The notes under the pieces: model-generated
The model's database searches: none
The model's input: the letters and a program-made list of their open reading frames with translations, nothing else
Told to the model about the DNA's origin: nothing
Program-made: the position numbers and the translations under genes
Part shown: positions 21,256 to 45,519 of the stretch, piece by piece
Layout of the letters: each line of letters opens with the position of its first letter
Position numbering within the stretch: position 1 is the first letter of the stretch
Origin: Doris montereyensis
Taxonomy: Eukaryota > Mollusca > Gastropoda > Nudibranchia > Dorididae
Assembly (NCBI GenBank): GCA_037039925.1
Contig: JAXRKP010000385.1
Span: 158,501 to 222,500 of the forward strand
Reading direction: 5' to 3'
Length of the DNA stretch: 64,000 bases

Positions 21256-21374
21256 TACATGTAGTACATAATATTATAATCTTCCTCGGGCAAGACAGCA
21301 TTTTGCAATCATTAAAAAACCCATTGCTATTAAATTATTCATGTTAACATCAAACCAATACTTAATAGACTTAC

Positions 21375-21455
21375 AGTATCAGGACAGCCGAGCATGATCA
21401 CAGTCACAGAAAGGAAAACAATAGCAGAGATCCGAAAAAGTTGACTCTCCTCCAT
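21375..21455 (-). CDS. Possible first exon encoding a signal peptide (low confidence)
   Basis: On the minus strand an ATG in a good context (TTCAAAATGGAGG) opens a 27-codon frame, MEESQLFRISAIVFLSVTVI followed by MLGCPDT. It runs straight into a canonical donor GTAAGT at phase 0. Residues 7-23 are strongly hydrophobic and end in a Gly-Cys, as in a secretory signal peptide or signal anchor. No matching downstream exon was found on the minus strand between 21375 and the PSMA6 3' end. This may be the first exon of an unrecognised fast-evolving secreted gene, or chance. I cannot name a family. Confidence 0.25.
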
Positions 21456-22608
21456 TTTGAAGTTGAATTTAAATGCGAATACAGCCCCGATGTAATCGTG
21501 CATTTCTTCCATCTAACTAAGAAGTCAGAGCGGCAATTCCATGCACGTCAGAACTGATAAGTTACATCATAGCTTTTGCCAGATTTAGATGAGGCATGAT
21601 AATGTTCCTTCTTAGAGTTCAAATTCCAATTATTTTAACAACAGTATGTCGATGTTAAATGAATTATGAATGATATAAATGTGGTCCTTTTCCATCCATT
21701 GATTGTCACCAATAGATTTGACATAAAAATAATAATACAAAATGTCATGTATATGGCAAATATGTCAATCTAACTGTTTTTGAAACGCAAGGCAAAATGA
21801 CAACTCGTATCAATAGCAACGTTATCTATTTTGTATTGCAATGTGTTACAAAATGCTCTCCATGTCTTATGAAAGTATTGAAAGTTGAAAGGTTCTGATT
21901 GGCCAACTTACGAGAATATTGATAAATCATCGCTCTGTCTTGCTTTGTTTTAATTTGTTCTCCCCTCTTCTTAATTTGTGTGGTTTGTTAGGTTTTTTGT
22001 TGTTGTTGTAGGAAGTGTATGCACATATTTACATTTAATTGCACTTATTTTTTTCTTCTATCACTGCAGACACATTACACATACACGTACAGTTAATTTT
22101 TGTCACTTATTCCTCAGTTTAGTATTTACCCAGTAGCGTCTTGATCGCAGATGATTATACAAATAAGAAGAAGTAGAAGAAAAGATTATTTATACAGCGC
22201 TTTCCACGGAAAAAAAGGCTTCAAAGCGCTAAATGGTCAAATATGATGTTATTTTATGAATATAAAAAGTTGAATAGGGCTTTTATTTTTATGTCATTAT
22301 GTTATTTGGGTTTTTTAGCTCTCGGTAAAACAAAAAATATCAACACGCAGTGAGGCAGAGATGTCAGGAACTTTGTTGACACGTAGGCCCCAGGTCGCTG
22401 GACTGATCCACCCCATGACACCCTTGACGTCACACATTTAAAATGTTTTGTTTCTGTGGAGGTTTCTGATTGGCTGTTGTAATTCTTATCATTGTTTGCT
22501 TTTGTTTCTTTTGTTTCTTTAAAAAAGAACTCCAGTGCTGGATCTCAATCACCTAAAGAGGAGAATTGAGGAAGGTGAAATCAAAGACTCGATATAAAAT
22601 GCATATAA

Positions 22609-23303
22609 TCTACATTTATATCTATAATTCTGAGTTGGTCATTCTTTATTGACTCTGTCGCCAGGCCATTAAGAGTAACTATATTTTACATGTAGGTTCT
22701 AAATAAGCCCAAGATTGTTTTCATATGAGAAATTCTTCTACCAAAAGTGACGTTTAATAATTGAAAATGTCATTGTTTTCCCGTCGTTGAGTAGAATTCT
22801 CATTCACCTAGGTCGCCATTTTTGAACAGCTTTTATGATTAAAAAATTGGAATAGTACTGTTCACGCCTACCTTCATAAACTCAGTATCGATTACTGATC
22901 CGATCTAATAATCGTTTTGGTAGCATCTGAGGTGTAGCATACTTGTATTATACATGCAATACATAATTCTGACTTGGTCGTACTTAGTTCGTCAAAGGCT
23001 CTGCTGCCAGTCCACTAAAAGCAACCATAGTTTGCATGCATGTTCTAAATGATCTTAAGATCGTTTGCATTTCAGGAAGTTTTCTACCAGAAGCGACGCT
23101 TATTTTTTTAACATTTCATTGTTTCCTCGTCTTTGAGTAGAAAATTTTCATTCATCTAGGGTCGCCATTTTGAACAGCTTTTATAATTAAAAAGTTGGAT
23201 TAGTTCCTGCCTACCCGTGTAACCTCAGTATCGAAAACTGACCCAATTTAATAATCGTACTTGGTATCACCCGGGATGTTACATGCTTGTATATTAGTAT
23301 TAT
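22609..23303. repeat. Tandem pair of a ~345-bp repeat
   Basis: Copy 1 (about 22609-22957) and copy 2 (about 22958-23303) share, in order, ATAATTCTGAGTTGGTC / ATAATTCTGACTTGGTC, CTGTCGCCAGGCCATTAA-like, ATGTAGGTTCTAAAT, GACGTTTAATAATTG-like, CGTCGTTGAGTAGAATTCTC, CACCTAGGTCGCCATTTT, GAACAGCTTTTAT and GATCTAATAATCGT. A third copy sits in KAT5 intron 6. No terminal repeats or coding potential were seen. Confidence 0.85.
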
Positions 23304-23697
23304 TGAACGTAATGCGAGAAATCCAACAAACAGTTGACCCAGATCAACCAGAGAACTGGCGATTGAGATAAGATTTAGATCGTAGTCCATGTCCAAATGC
23401 ACATGCTATAAATGTGTCACGTCCATTACGTTGCGATGGAAAAAAGAAATTTATCTAATTTCCTATTTATGCTGGAATTATAAGACTGAGAGCAAGACAG
23501 CTACAAAGAAAACATTGATGGACTTTCATTACCGGTATACACAAAATAACGAGTAAGAGAATCGTGTGTCCTCTCTTCCTGTCGCCTTGATATCGCTGCT
23601 GAATTTATATTTGGAGAAAAAGAAAATTAGACTCGCACACCATAGAAAATGTCAAAGAAATGGGAGGAAAAACAAATAAAAAAGTTATATAATAAAG

Positions 23698-23960
23698 TTC
23701 TTTAGTTCCTAGAAGGCCATTGCGGCCCACAGAGCCGGAGCTTATCCCGATTTCAATAGCGTGAAGTGGAACAAGTAATGATAGTCACCCCTGGCCAGGA
23801 CGCTAGTCTCGTGCAGGTTTTTATTTTGAAGCTAGTGCTTGTACCCATTTTCACCTGGATAGAGTGGGGAAAATGCATGTTGTTAAGTGTGTTTTACCAA
23901 GGAACACAAGTTTTTACTAGGATACGAACCCGATATCTCATTATCCCTAGTCCGCCTATG
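23698..23960 (-). mobile_element. tRNA-headed SINE copy (family 1), minus orientation
   Basis: Reverse-complement family body: GGCCATTGCGGCCCACAGAG CCGGAGCTTATCCCG, AAGCTAGTGCTTGTACCCAT, AGAGTGGGGAAAATG and AAGGAACACAAG, ending in a degraded tRNA-like head at the right end (GGATACGAACCCGATATCTC). Confidence 0.75.
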
Positions 23961-24329
23961 GTAGCATACTCAATGGTAGGTATCTACACTTTTTACAAAT
24001 TTTATTTTGTATTTTTATTTCTTTTACGTTCATTTACCGGAAGCATCTTGGCGCAGTTTCTTACCATTACGTCAGCTAATGAAATAATATTATATCCTTA
24101 TATTAACAAAAGCATATTATTATATAATAATGTTTAAACGTCAGCAAAAACGTACGATAAAATTCTCTCTATCTCCTTCTCACCTTTTATTACTTACTTA
24201 TTTTCATATTTTTATTTCATTCTAGATCTGAACCTTCCACTCTCATATTTTTTTCCCCCCCCACACTGTTACGTTTCTTCACTTGCCTTTTTCACTTTCC
24301 TTTTGTTTTTCTTATTGACATCACATTTC

Positions 24330-25300
24330 ATTCCGGAGGTATTACTTAGATCTTATTCTAAATATTTCTCGCTCTTGTTGTCTGACGAACACTGTTACGT
24401 TTCTTAACATCATTGTGTTTGCTCTTTCTTTCTTTGGAGTTGTCACTTATTGTCATATTTCTTTTGACATCACATCCACTGTGATCCTTATATATTTACT
24501 TATATCTAGAAGAAAATATTTCTCGTTTGTTGTCTGAGTCGTCAGTAATATTGGTCAGCTCTCTCTGAAACGTCATAGTCTTTCTCTGTCTTTATTAGTG
24601 GAGTTGACTAGACGTATTGTCATATTTGACACTGGTTGGACTTCACTCTCCTTATGATAAGTATTACTGGCAAGTGGCGTTGTACTAGTTCACGCTGACA
24701 AATAGGTTGTCTCTCTCTCTGAACTCTAATCACGACGACACTCTCTCCGGTAATAGTCTCTCTCTCACAAATATTTTCTCTCTATCTCCTTCTCTCTCTT
24801 TATTACTTCTTATTTTCATATTTTCTATTTATAATTCTAGATCTGAACAAGGCGTTGTACTAGTTGTAGCTCTTTTTGAGCTGGTAATCCCCCCGACACT
24901 GCTACGTTTCTGAACATCACTGTTTTTTCCTTCACAAATATTTTCTCCTTTCTCCTTTTTTTTTCTGACATCACATTGTGTGATGCCGGATATTTTTATT
25001 AGATCTAGATTCTGAACCTTATTTCTCGTTTGTTGTCTGACGGTTAACATCACTGAAACGTCACCTTCTCCTTCGTGCGTGTTTGCTCTGTCTTTATTAG
25101 TGGAGTTGTCACTTATTGTCATATTTCGCCTTTATGACTTCACTCATTGTGTGATGCCGGAGGTATTATCCAAATCTAGATTCTAAATATTTCTCGTTTG
25201 TTGTCTAAACGAAGGGTTAAACCCGAAACGTCAAAGTAAAACTCTGACTTTATTAGTGGAGTTGTCACTTATTGTCATATTTCGCCTTTGACTTCACTCC
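24330..25300 (+). repeat. Degenerate ~160-bp tandem array with a hammerhead-like motif
   Basis: The anchor GGAGTTGTCACTTATTGTCA TATTTC recurs at 24436, about 24600, 25101 and 25258. The spacings are 164, ~501 (three units with degraded anchors between) and 157. Each unit also shows TAGATCTAGATTCTAAATAT, CTCGTTTGTTGTCTGACGA-like and GAAACGTC-like blocks and TTTATTAGTGGAGTTG. Two units (25037-25062 and 25205-25232) keep most of a CTGACGA-stem-GAAACGTC core in altered form; 24369-24395 and 24528-24575 are more degraded. CT-rich microsatellite growth has blurred the middle units. Confidence 0.7.
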
Positions 25301-25464
25301 ACTGTGGCTCCTTGTTTATCCAAATTAGAAGTGTACCCCCCCAATCCACCCCGTTGTGAGCTAAACCAAAACAAAACTAAAACAACTGGTTCAGGCGTAA
25401 AACATGACCGTGAACATGACGCCAAACCAAAATGTTGTGAGCTGGGGACACATCGATTTATAAC

Positions 25465-25695
25465 AAGGCGTTGAGCTGAACCGTAGTGTTGTGAGCTGGT
25501 AATCATACTAGTTGTAGATCTAGACGACACTGTTTCAAGGCGTTGTAGCTGAACCGTAGTGTTGTGAGCCGGTAATCACGACGACACTGTTTCAATGCAT
25601 TGTAGCTGAACCGTAGTGTTGTGAGCCGGTAATCACGACGACACTGTTTCAATGCATTTAGCTTCCTAGCAATGTTGTGAGCCGGTAATCACGAC
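25465..25695. repeat. 58-bp tandem satellite, about four units
   Basis: The unit is roughly TGTAGCTGAACCGTAGTGTT GTGAGCCGGTAATCACGACG ACACTGTTTCAATGCAT. The GTAGTGTTGTGAGC core recurs at 25483, 25556, 25613 and (as GCAATGTTGTGAGC) 25669, with spacings of about 73, 57 and 56-58. The first unit carries an extra 15 bp including AGTTGTAGATCTAG. It lies inside the 24.1-26.7 kb element. Confidence 0.8.
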
Positions 25696-26929
25696 GACGG
25701 CAGGTGGGTAGGATTCTTTTTCTTTCCTCACAATGTTGTACTCTAAGAAATGTACTTCACTCTACTTTCCTCACTTGACTCATGTGTGAATGAGAAAATA
25801 CTCAGCTATAGGTAGCTCCCCAGATCTTGTCAGAGTGTTAGTACGAAAATTCTTCTAACAGGTTTGATGCTCGCCCCATCTTTCTTGAATTGAGAATTGA
25901 AGACTTTGAATGAAATGGTCTTCTGGGGATAAATGATGGACAGTCGGTGAGCCTTATTGGTAGGGATAGAGATACAAATCCACCTTTTAGCTTTGTCTTT
26001 GTTTACCATAAGTTGTAGATGACCTGATCGAATTACGAGTGAAATATTATTCCGAAGGAAGCATTTATAAGCTCTTTCGGAATAATGATCTTGAAACTAT
26101 TTTTTCGTTTCTGATAAGAAATTGGAATATATCGACAGATCTTGAGCAGGCCTACTAAAAAAATATCAGATTTTTAACACATTGGCTGTATTTTAAAAAT
26201 ATTTACAAATATTTACGGAAGCTTTTTGATTTCTTAAAAGGTGTATACTTTATGTTGTGCCTGGACAGTCGTCAGTAATATTGGTCAGCTAAGCGAACCC
26301 TGAGATGACCGCCATAGTTACTCCTCTGAGATGAAGCAAGTTGTTTACTCCAAAGAAAACAAGCAAACAGGAAAGAAGTAGAAGACTCTTACTGCTTGAA
26401 GGACATAGTGACACGAGAAGTGGTTGGACATCAACGAGGAGACCTAAAAAGTAGTAATCGCAAGTAGAGAGAGGATGTCCAACGACACGGAGAAGAAAGG
26501 CAAAGGAAAGCAAAGGGCACTAGAAGAAGGAAAGGTCTGGTGGAGGACTACTATCTTCTTACACTGGATGAACTCAGCGTAAAAATCATAACAATGTGTC
26601 TGTCGTTTTTTTCCAGAATACACAGTATGTGTTGTTTCTTTAGTGTGTTGTTTTTTAGCCGTACGTTTTGCTGACGTTTAAACATTATTATATAATAATA
26701 TACTTTTGATTAAAACAAAACAATTGAGTCGCTTCAAATGCCACGGTATCATGATTAAAACGTTAACAATAAAACCTCAAAGCCACACAAAAAAACCCAA
26801 CAAAGACAAAACAAACAATACAAACAAACAAAACGAAAGAAAGAAACAAACAAAAAACTACCCATAAAACAAAAGAAAGCAACTTCCAACTTCTCCTCCA
26901 AAACAAACAAACAAACAAAAAAACCAGAG

Positions 26930-27450
26930 GCGTACGTTGGCTTTGATGTCTACCAGGTCGTTGATGTAGATGGGGAAGAGGGTAGGGCCGAGTACTGAAC
27001 CGTATAGTGTTACATTCCCCGTTTCTGATTTATCCCCATTTATGACGACCTCTTGAGCACATCCAATGCTAGATCCGCTGTGGTTGAGATCAGTTGGATT
27101 TCATACGAGAGGCATTTGCGGAACCCATGGTGTATATTCTTTAGGATGTTGTTCTCTTCTAGGGATTCAATGCCTATCGATCTAATGATGTGTTCAAGCA
27201 TTTTGCAGCATATACATGTCAGTGATATTGGTCTGTAATTTGCTACCATGCTTTTGTCGTCTTTCTTGAAGACTAGTTGCACAAAGACATGCTTCCATAT
27301 TTGTGGTATTTCGCATGTAAACAGAGATCTTTGGAAACATTTGGTTAGTGCTGGGGTATTTCTTTTGTCAACATTTGAAGGAGTCGCTTTTAGGTCTTCG
27401 TGTTGATGTCCAACCACTTCTCGCGTCACTATGTACCCTTGGTACATAGC
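26930..27450 (-). mobile_element. Jockey/CR1-like LINE reverse transcriptase fragment
   Basis: On the minus strand a 135-codon frame reads NTPALTKCFQRSLFTCEIPQ IWKHVFVQLVFKKDDKS, then NYRPISLTCICCKMLEHIIR, then HHGFRKCLSYEIQL. These are the conserved N-terminal RT blocks of Jockey/CR1-group LINEs (P-x-x-WK, KK-x-DKS, NYRPISLT, HGFRK). After a break the next block GSVLGPTLFPIYINDLVDIK follows at about 27020-26930, matching the usual GSVLGPLLFLIYINDL motif. The YADD box and flanking regions are lost. The element is a dead fragment. Confidence 0.85.
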
Positions 27451-27469
27451 ATACTTTTCCTCATCATCA

Positions 27470-28260
27470 TTTGTGGCGTGCGCTATTCAGTACGTTGCCG
27501 ACCATTCCTCTCCACGTCGTTCTGTCTTCAGCACTTCTTGTAAAATCCGAGGTGATTGTGATATCAGACGTGTTTTGTCTTAACGCCGTTACGTATGTGG
27601 TGCATTGTCTGCCATCAGCTCTTGTTCCTTATGCGAATCCAGGTGTTGCTAATTTTCTTGTTCATTTTGTTCCACACATGGCCAAAAAGTCGCATTTGCC
27701 TTTTCTTGTTGTTCTGTATAAGTTCTCTTTCTTTTCCAATTTTCACTATAATTTCCATGTTTCTTACTCTTGCTGTCCAGGGGATTTTTAATATTCTTCT
27801 TACGCATGCATTTAATAGTGACGAAATGACACATGTCTGCGCTGTTTGTAATTTCGTGTCTATTTTCAGGTTTGAATTGGAGACAACAGCTCTAATATTA
27901 TGGAATGTTTGTTTTACTATCCTTTGCTTTATTTCGGTGGTGTCTTTGTTGTTATTTGTTATGATTGTGGCGAGGTATCTAAACTTTGTTACTTGTTTTA
28001 TAGTTTCTCCTCTACTTGATAAATTGAAAGACGGGTTATTATCTTGTTTACAAGCTACCACTCATGCATTCTGTTTTTTTCACGTTCAGTAACAATCCTT
28101 TTGTCTCACTAAAGTCTACTTATTTGTCTAATATTTGTTGGACATCATCTGGTGTACATACCACACGGCATCATCTTTGGTCAGGTTAACGCCACCGATG
28201 CTTACGCCTCTCTTGTTTTCAATTTCACGGAAGATGATTTCGCTATATACATGACAATGT
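27470..28260 (-). mobile_element. Second LINE fragment, polyprotein C-terminal part
   Basis: A 148-codon minus frame (27615-28061) contains TKFRYLATIITNNNKDTTEI, then RRILKIPWTARVRNMEIIVK, ERELIQNNKKRQMRLFGHV. This is the tail typical of endonuclease-RT LINEs (F-x-YLG-x-x-I, WTARVRNEE-type, KKRQMRFFGHV). Further degraded tail sequence reaches down to about 27470, and upstream polyprotein pieces reach about 28260. It differs in sequence from the neighbouring Jockey/CR1-like piece, so two LINE families abut here. Confidence 0.8.
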
Positions 28261-28729
28261 ATAGGTTGAAAAGGTCTTGTGAGAAAATACCTCCTAATTC
28301 ATTACGATAATAATAATATAATGCAGATTTAGATTCTATCCGTATTTGATAATTTCATTATCCTATTATATGTAGTATTATTATATCATAATAATATGTG
28401 AAACTGCACGTGTTCGTGCTCATTTCGGCGACCGCACTGTCGACACGGCATCAACCTAGATTTTTAAACTTGCCAATTTGTATTAGATATATATACATTT
28501 ATTTTACCCCGCTGGAATTATATGATGTAAAAGAATACAAATGTAAATCTATATGAAAGGATAAAAATCGCGATAACAAAAACGCCGACTGTAGATCTAT
28601 CAAAGTCATAATAACGAAAAGAAAACCAATTCGTACACAATGGTCCATTTGCGGGGGAAAATGAAAATGGCAGTAAATGCGAAAGCTTGCTGTTCTTTGG
28701 TTCGATAAGCTTCAGCCAATCTGTCCAAC
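28261..28729 (+). promoter_or_regulatory. KAT5: KAT5 upstream region
   Basis: About 470 bp between the LINE remnant and the KAT5 start. It holds a palindromic ATTATTATATCATAATAATA tract near 28376-28397 and short CG-containing stretches near 28420-28450 and 28560-28600. No TATA box is evident. The promoter is presumed here by position only. Confidence 0.3.
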
Positions 28730-41793
<13,064 letters not shown>

Positions 41794-42047
41794 ACAGTTT
41801 CGTTATTAGATCAAATGAAGCGTGACCAGACTCTCCATGTGTTTAAACTTCATGGAATATTTCATTTGGCTGCGTACCTGTTGCTTGAGTTAGCCGAGAC
41901 AAATCAAGCACTACAAGACAAGGGTCATATCCTGGATCGACTCCTTGTTGTAGAAGTACTCAAGCCTACCTGAAATGGATGGGAGAATTATTTCTCTTCC
42001 ATTCTTTGCTGTTCGATGAGAAAGTTTAAGTTCGGTGAGAAAATAAA
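41794..42047 (+). promoter_or_regulatory. KAT5: KAT5 3' UTR with candidate poly(A) signal
   Basis: The hexamer AATAAA at 42042-42047 lies about 250 nt past the stop codon and is followed by TGTTGTATGAATGATGT, which suits a GU-rich downstream element. The later AATAAAG near 43954 is an alternative, but it lies beyond the MITE. Confidence 0.45.
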
Positions 42048-42788
42048 ATTCTCAACAGTGTTGTATGAATGATGTCTGAACTGTACGTTAAAAATTTTCA
42101 GTCAAGTATTGAGTCATTTATGAACAAACATCTCGTCTTGATACTGAACGCCCAGACTCAGATGCTCAATGAGATATCTTCACCCACCCTGTTCCAACTC
42201 TCTTTTTCCGACTTCTACGTTTCTTTGTTGTTGCCAAAATGTTAGTCAGAAGAAATTAATTTTGCTTCGGAAAGAAATGCGAAAGGAATTTTTCGGCGAG
42301 TGCGCCGATCAACTTGGGATTTAGTTTTAAAGGTTTTCATTCCCTGAATCATTTTCTCATTGAAATCAATGATCAATCGTGTTTAGATCTAGGATCTAAA
42401 TTCTAGCTCTAGATCCAGATGATTTTTTGTGCTGTGGACCATGGAGTGAGATTCTAATTAATTTCCTCAATGGGCCGACTGATCTTGTAATTAATATCGT
42501 ATAAGCTCTAGATCTAGAGATCTAACGTGTCAAGGATTGTTTTTGTTGATCGTTGATCGTTGACCTCAACAGCGATCTTCTTTGATTTGAAGTGACTGTT
42601 AGAAATAGATTTTTAATGTTGTTGGTTATAGAGGAGAAAGATAGTAATGGTGACTACTTATAAATCTCAGTTCCAGTACCTAAGGAAGATTCCAGAGCCA
42701 GGTACTGGTTATTGTTATTAATGTTATATTGTAAACTTACGTTTGAATTCTGCATCAACTACAGTCCACATTTATTTAGAAACTAGAA

Positions 42789-42819
<31 letters not shown>

Positions 42820-42918
42820 GAGTCTTATCTTTGGTAGGATGTTTCAAGGTGTCATTTTGGCACGTTCAATGTTTTAAACAAATAATTGATCTTTTTCTCT
42901 ATAATACATACACATAGA

Positions 42919-43574
42919 TTAACTCATAGGCTACCCAAGGTCTGACACAAGAAGTAGGGGGTTTAAAAGATTCATAACTTTTTTATTTGTTATCATTTTC
43001 TCTTCATTTTTTAAACAATGTTCAAAAGAGATCAAACTTTATTTTGGCACCAATAAAACTCGGCTATGTGTCGTTAGTTTGTCTGAGTGGGGATGAGTGA
43101 AAGGGTAAAATTGAGAAGCTAAAAATCTATTTTGGGTGGAGACTCCATTCACACAATACACTACTTCCATCAGTAAACAGATGAAAACAATGATTGGGAA
43201 GCGATGAGCCGGTAAACTGATAAAAAACAAATGCGGTCTGTGCTGTTTCTGACTTGTAGATCTACTTGTAGTACTAGTGGTAGTAGTAGTAGTTGTTTTG
43301 TACGTTGGCAAAGAAAACGGGTTAAGTTGAAGGCTTGCACTGCCAGCAGTAAAAAAAATCATAAAAAATCAACCGTTCACGCTGGAGAGCTCATTCCGGT
43401 ATGAAACAGAAGTAGAATAATAAGCCTAGAAGATGCTCCTTACCGCAATCGTGTATACGCGATGTTTCTATAGTTATTACCTGGCACCGCTATGATCGCA
43501 TATGTGTGACAAGTGTGCTATGGCGTAAATGTAGCGTGATCACATCCGTGTGACATTGGTAGTCTATGAGTTAA
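42919..43574 (-). mobile_element. TTAA-flanked MITE, copy B, inverted relative to copy A
   Basis: TTAA begins at 42919 and ends at 43574. The terminal inverted repeats are CTCATAGGCTACCCAAGG at the left and, inverted, GGTAGTCTATGAG at the right. On the minus strand the interior matches copy A throughout, for instance ATCTTCTAGGCTTATTATTC, GTTTCATACCGGAATGAGCT, ACTGCTGGCAGTGCAAGCCT and AGTAGATCTACAAGTCAGAA. Length 656 bp against 660 for copy A. Both TTAA motifs are intact here. Confidence 0.75.
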
Positions 43575-44417
43575 TATACTCTCCATGTAAATATAATACT
43601 GTGCGTGGCATAAATAAAGATAGAAAATTGTTTGTGTACGCACCAAACAATGTTCAACAATGTTCAGACAATTTTGGAATCGGCTGTTTACAGTTGTGTT
43701 TTCTAGAATTAGAATTCTGACCCATAGTTTTGAATTACTGTACGTACAAATAATGCCGTTGTGTATAGAGATTTTGTCGTCTTTGAATAATTTTATATTT
43801 ATTTATGTGAGATCAGTGGATGAGTGTATGAAGAGCCTTTGATTGGTAGAGACAAAAAACTCCAAAATAAATCCTAACCATTGTCCAAGCCATTTTATTA
43901 TATTATTACACTGTGCTTTCTTCCTCTTTTAATAAGAAGACGATGATGAATTGAATAAAGAAGAAAATTATGAAACCTTCAAAAGTGATCCCATGGCTTG
44001 ATATACTTTATTTATGTATGAATGCATTACGGCACTTATCTGTGAAGTGACAAATACCTATTATTTATGTTCTTCAGTTTACAGGTATGTTAACTTGTGG
44101 TTTTGATTTTTGTCTTGCTTTGTGTTTTGTCTTTTTTGTTGTTGTAGATGCGTTGGAGGAGATTTTTTAGGGGGATTTGTGTGCCTTCGTAGTTCTACTT
44201 AACTGTCACAGCCTAACCTTTGATTGGAACCATCTTATGAGCTTGTTTTATTTGGGATGGATCAAAGAACGTGGGAAGTTCTCTTGTATACATATATTAT
44301 AACACTTGTAATGTATGCTTTTTTCAGTTTCAAAGGTAACCCAGGCAAAAAGTCTTGTAACATTTTACAAATATCTTAACTTTCAGAGGATATTCAGTTG
44401 GCACCAGTTATGAAAGG

Positions 44418-44625
44418 AAGGGTGACTAGTCCAGAGGCAAGGTGTCGGCCTGTCAACTGAAAGGTAGTGGGTTCGAGCCCCACCAACAAATATTTTCTCA
44501 ATTATTTTGAAGCTAACTCTACGCCCCCTGGTCCAGGTATATGGATCAACACCTAGTCCCATTGGAGACGGTTGATAACAAGGAAGTCCTGTATGCAGAT
44601 CACAACACTGGGCACTTTAAGAGGG
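44418..44625 (+). mobile_element. SINE-like copy, family 2
   Basis: Head GTGACTAGTCCAGAGGCAAG GTGTCGGCC, intact box B GGTTCGAGCCCC, then GGTCCAGGTATATGGATCAA CACCTAGTCCCATTGGAGAC and GCAGATCACAACACT. It ends in a poly-G run. A second head-only copy follows at 44755-44830 (GGTAGTCCAGACGCAAGATG TCGGCC). Confidence 0.75.
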
Positions 44626-45519
44626 GGGGGGGGGGGCACCTGGATTAGTGAGTTTGGTACCAAAATGTTGACTTTCTGTTCTTTGCATATTCAGGTAGAA
44701 CGATCATTTATCTACAAGTTAATGGCAGAAAAATGTTGATATAACATATTTTTGTTACTCGGTAGTCCAGACGCAAGATGTCGGCCTTTCAACCAAAAGG
44801 TAGTAGGTTCAAGGCCCGCCATGGTTGAAAACACACGCACAAGTATAGGAATAGAGGAAAAATACAAAAGACTGCTTATTCTGACGTCTATTTTCACAAC
44901 AGTACACATTTAAACCTAGATTTACAATCCTTTATACATTAGTAACAATGCCAGAGACTGTCGAAAGAGTAAGGGGGCTGCTACAAGAAGGGCAACCCGT
45001 CTGAAGCGTTTGCTTTATGTTATTTTCTTTTAATTTCTTTACTTGCATTTTGCTTGAAATGTTTTTTCACACTAAAATTATATCTCCTCTGTCATTTACA
45101 GACCAATTTGTATTAAATTAGGCACACAGGTTCCTCTTGTCAATGTTAATAGAATAATGACGTTTTTGTGTTGATATTTTGTAAACTTTTTGAGAAAATT
45201 TTTAATTTTTAAAATGCCGTTTTTGTATATACAGGATCTATACTATTTAAAAAAAAATTCATATTAAAAAAAACCCTATCCAAAGTATTTTTAAAAAACT
45301 GACGTCGCTCTCTAGATATTGAATGGAAAAAACTATCTGCACAGGTTTTGAGTGATTTTATTCATAACTGAGGAGGTAGATTTTGAAAACTGGATCAAAA
45401 TTCAAGATGGTGGCCATTTCCATGGCAACCAAGGTCACTACAAACTTTTCAATGCTATAGGATGACTATATTTTGATAGTTACTGAAAAGAAAAAAAAAA
45501 ATCCCGTGTAGATCCTGTG

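Larger units (their letters stand above)
13893..24107. other. Intergenic region rich in dispersed repeats
   Basis: No confirmed gene. It contains copies of two SINE-like families, a foldback element (15021-15313), fragments of a repeat containing CTGATAGGTCCTA and TTTCATCTTGCTGTTTCCTC (about 16418-16540, 16590-16700 and 18601-18720, with relatives near 13095 in PSMA6 intron 6 and 31160 in KAT5), a LINE tail (17255-17420), two minisatellite or tandem arrays, and one possible signal-peptide exon at 21375-21455. The stretches 14000-14850, 15320-15920, 17780-18400 and 21460-22600 show nothing recognisable. Confidence 0.6.
24108..26706. mobile_element. 2.6-kb element bounded by inverted repeats and filled with tandem arrays
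   Basis: The left arm (24108-24156) reads AAAAGCATATTATTATATAA TAATGTTTAAACGTCAGCAA AAACGTAC. Its reverse complement occurs at 26661-26706 with only a couple of differences. Between the arms lie a ~160-bp tandem array (about 24330-25300), a 58-bp tandem array (25465-25695) and about 900 bp without coding potential. That tail includes an inverted copy of a short LINE piece at about 26405-26450, which matches the minus strand of 27392-27440. The octadecamer GTCGTCAGTAATATTGGT occurs at both 24539 and 26269. No transposase is encoded, so it would be non-autonomous. Layout with short inverted ends and ~160-bp core repeats recalls mollusc pearl-type and Helitron-associated elements; the class is inference. 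Confidence 0.55.

Noticed and set aside
24330..25700. CRISPR-like array of direct repeats
   Set aside because: The units are contiguous satellites without unique spacers of constant length, in an intron-bearing eukaryotic genome.
27471..28092. Plus-strand frames of 106 and 165 codons
   Set aside because: They are antisense to a clear LINE polyprotein tail on the minus strand.
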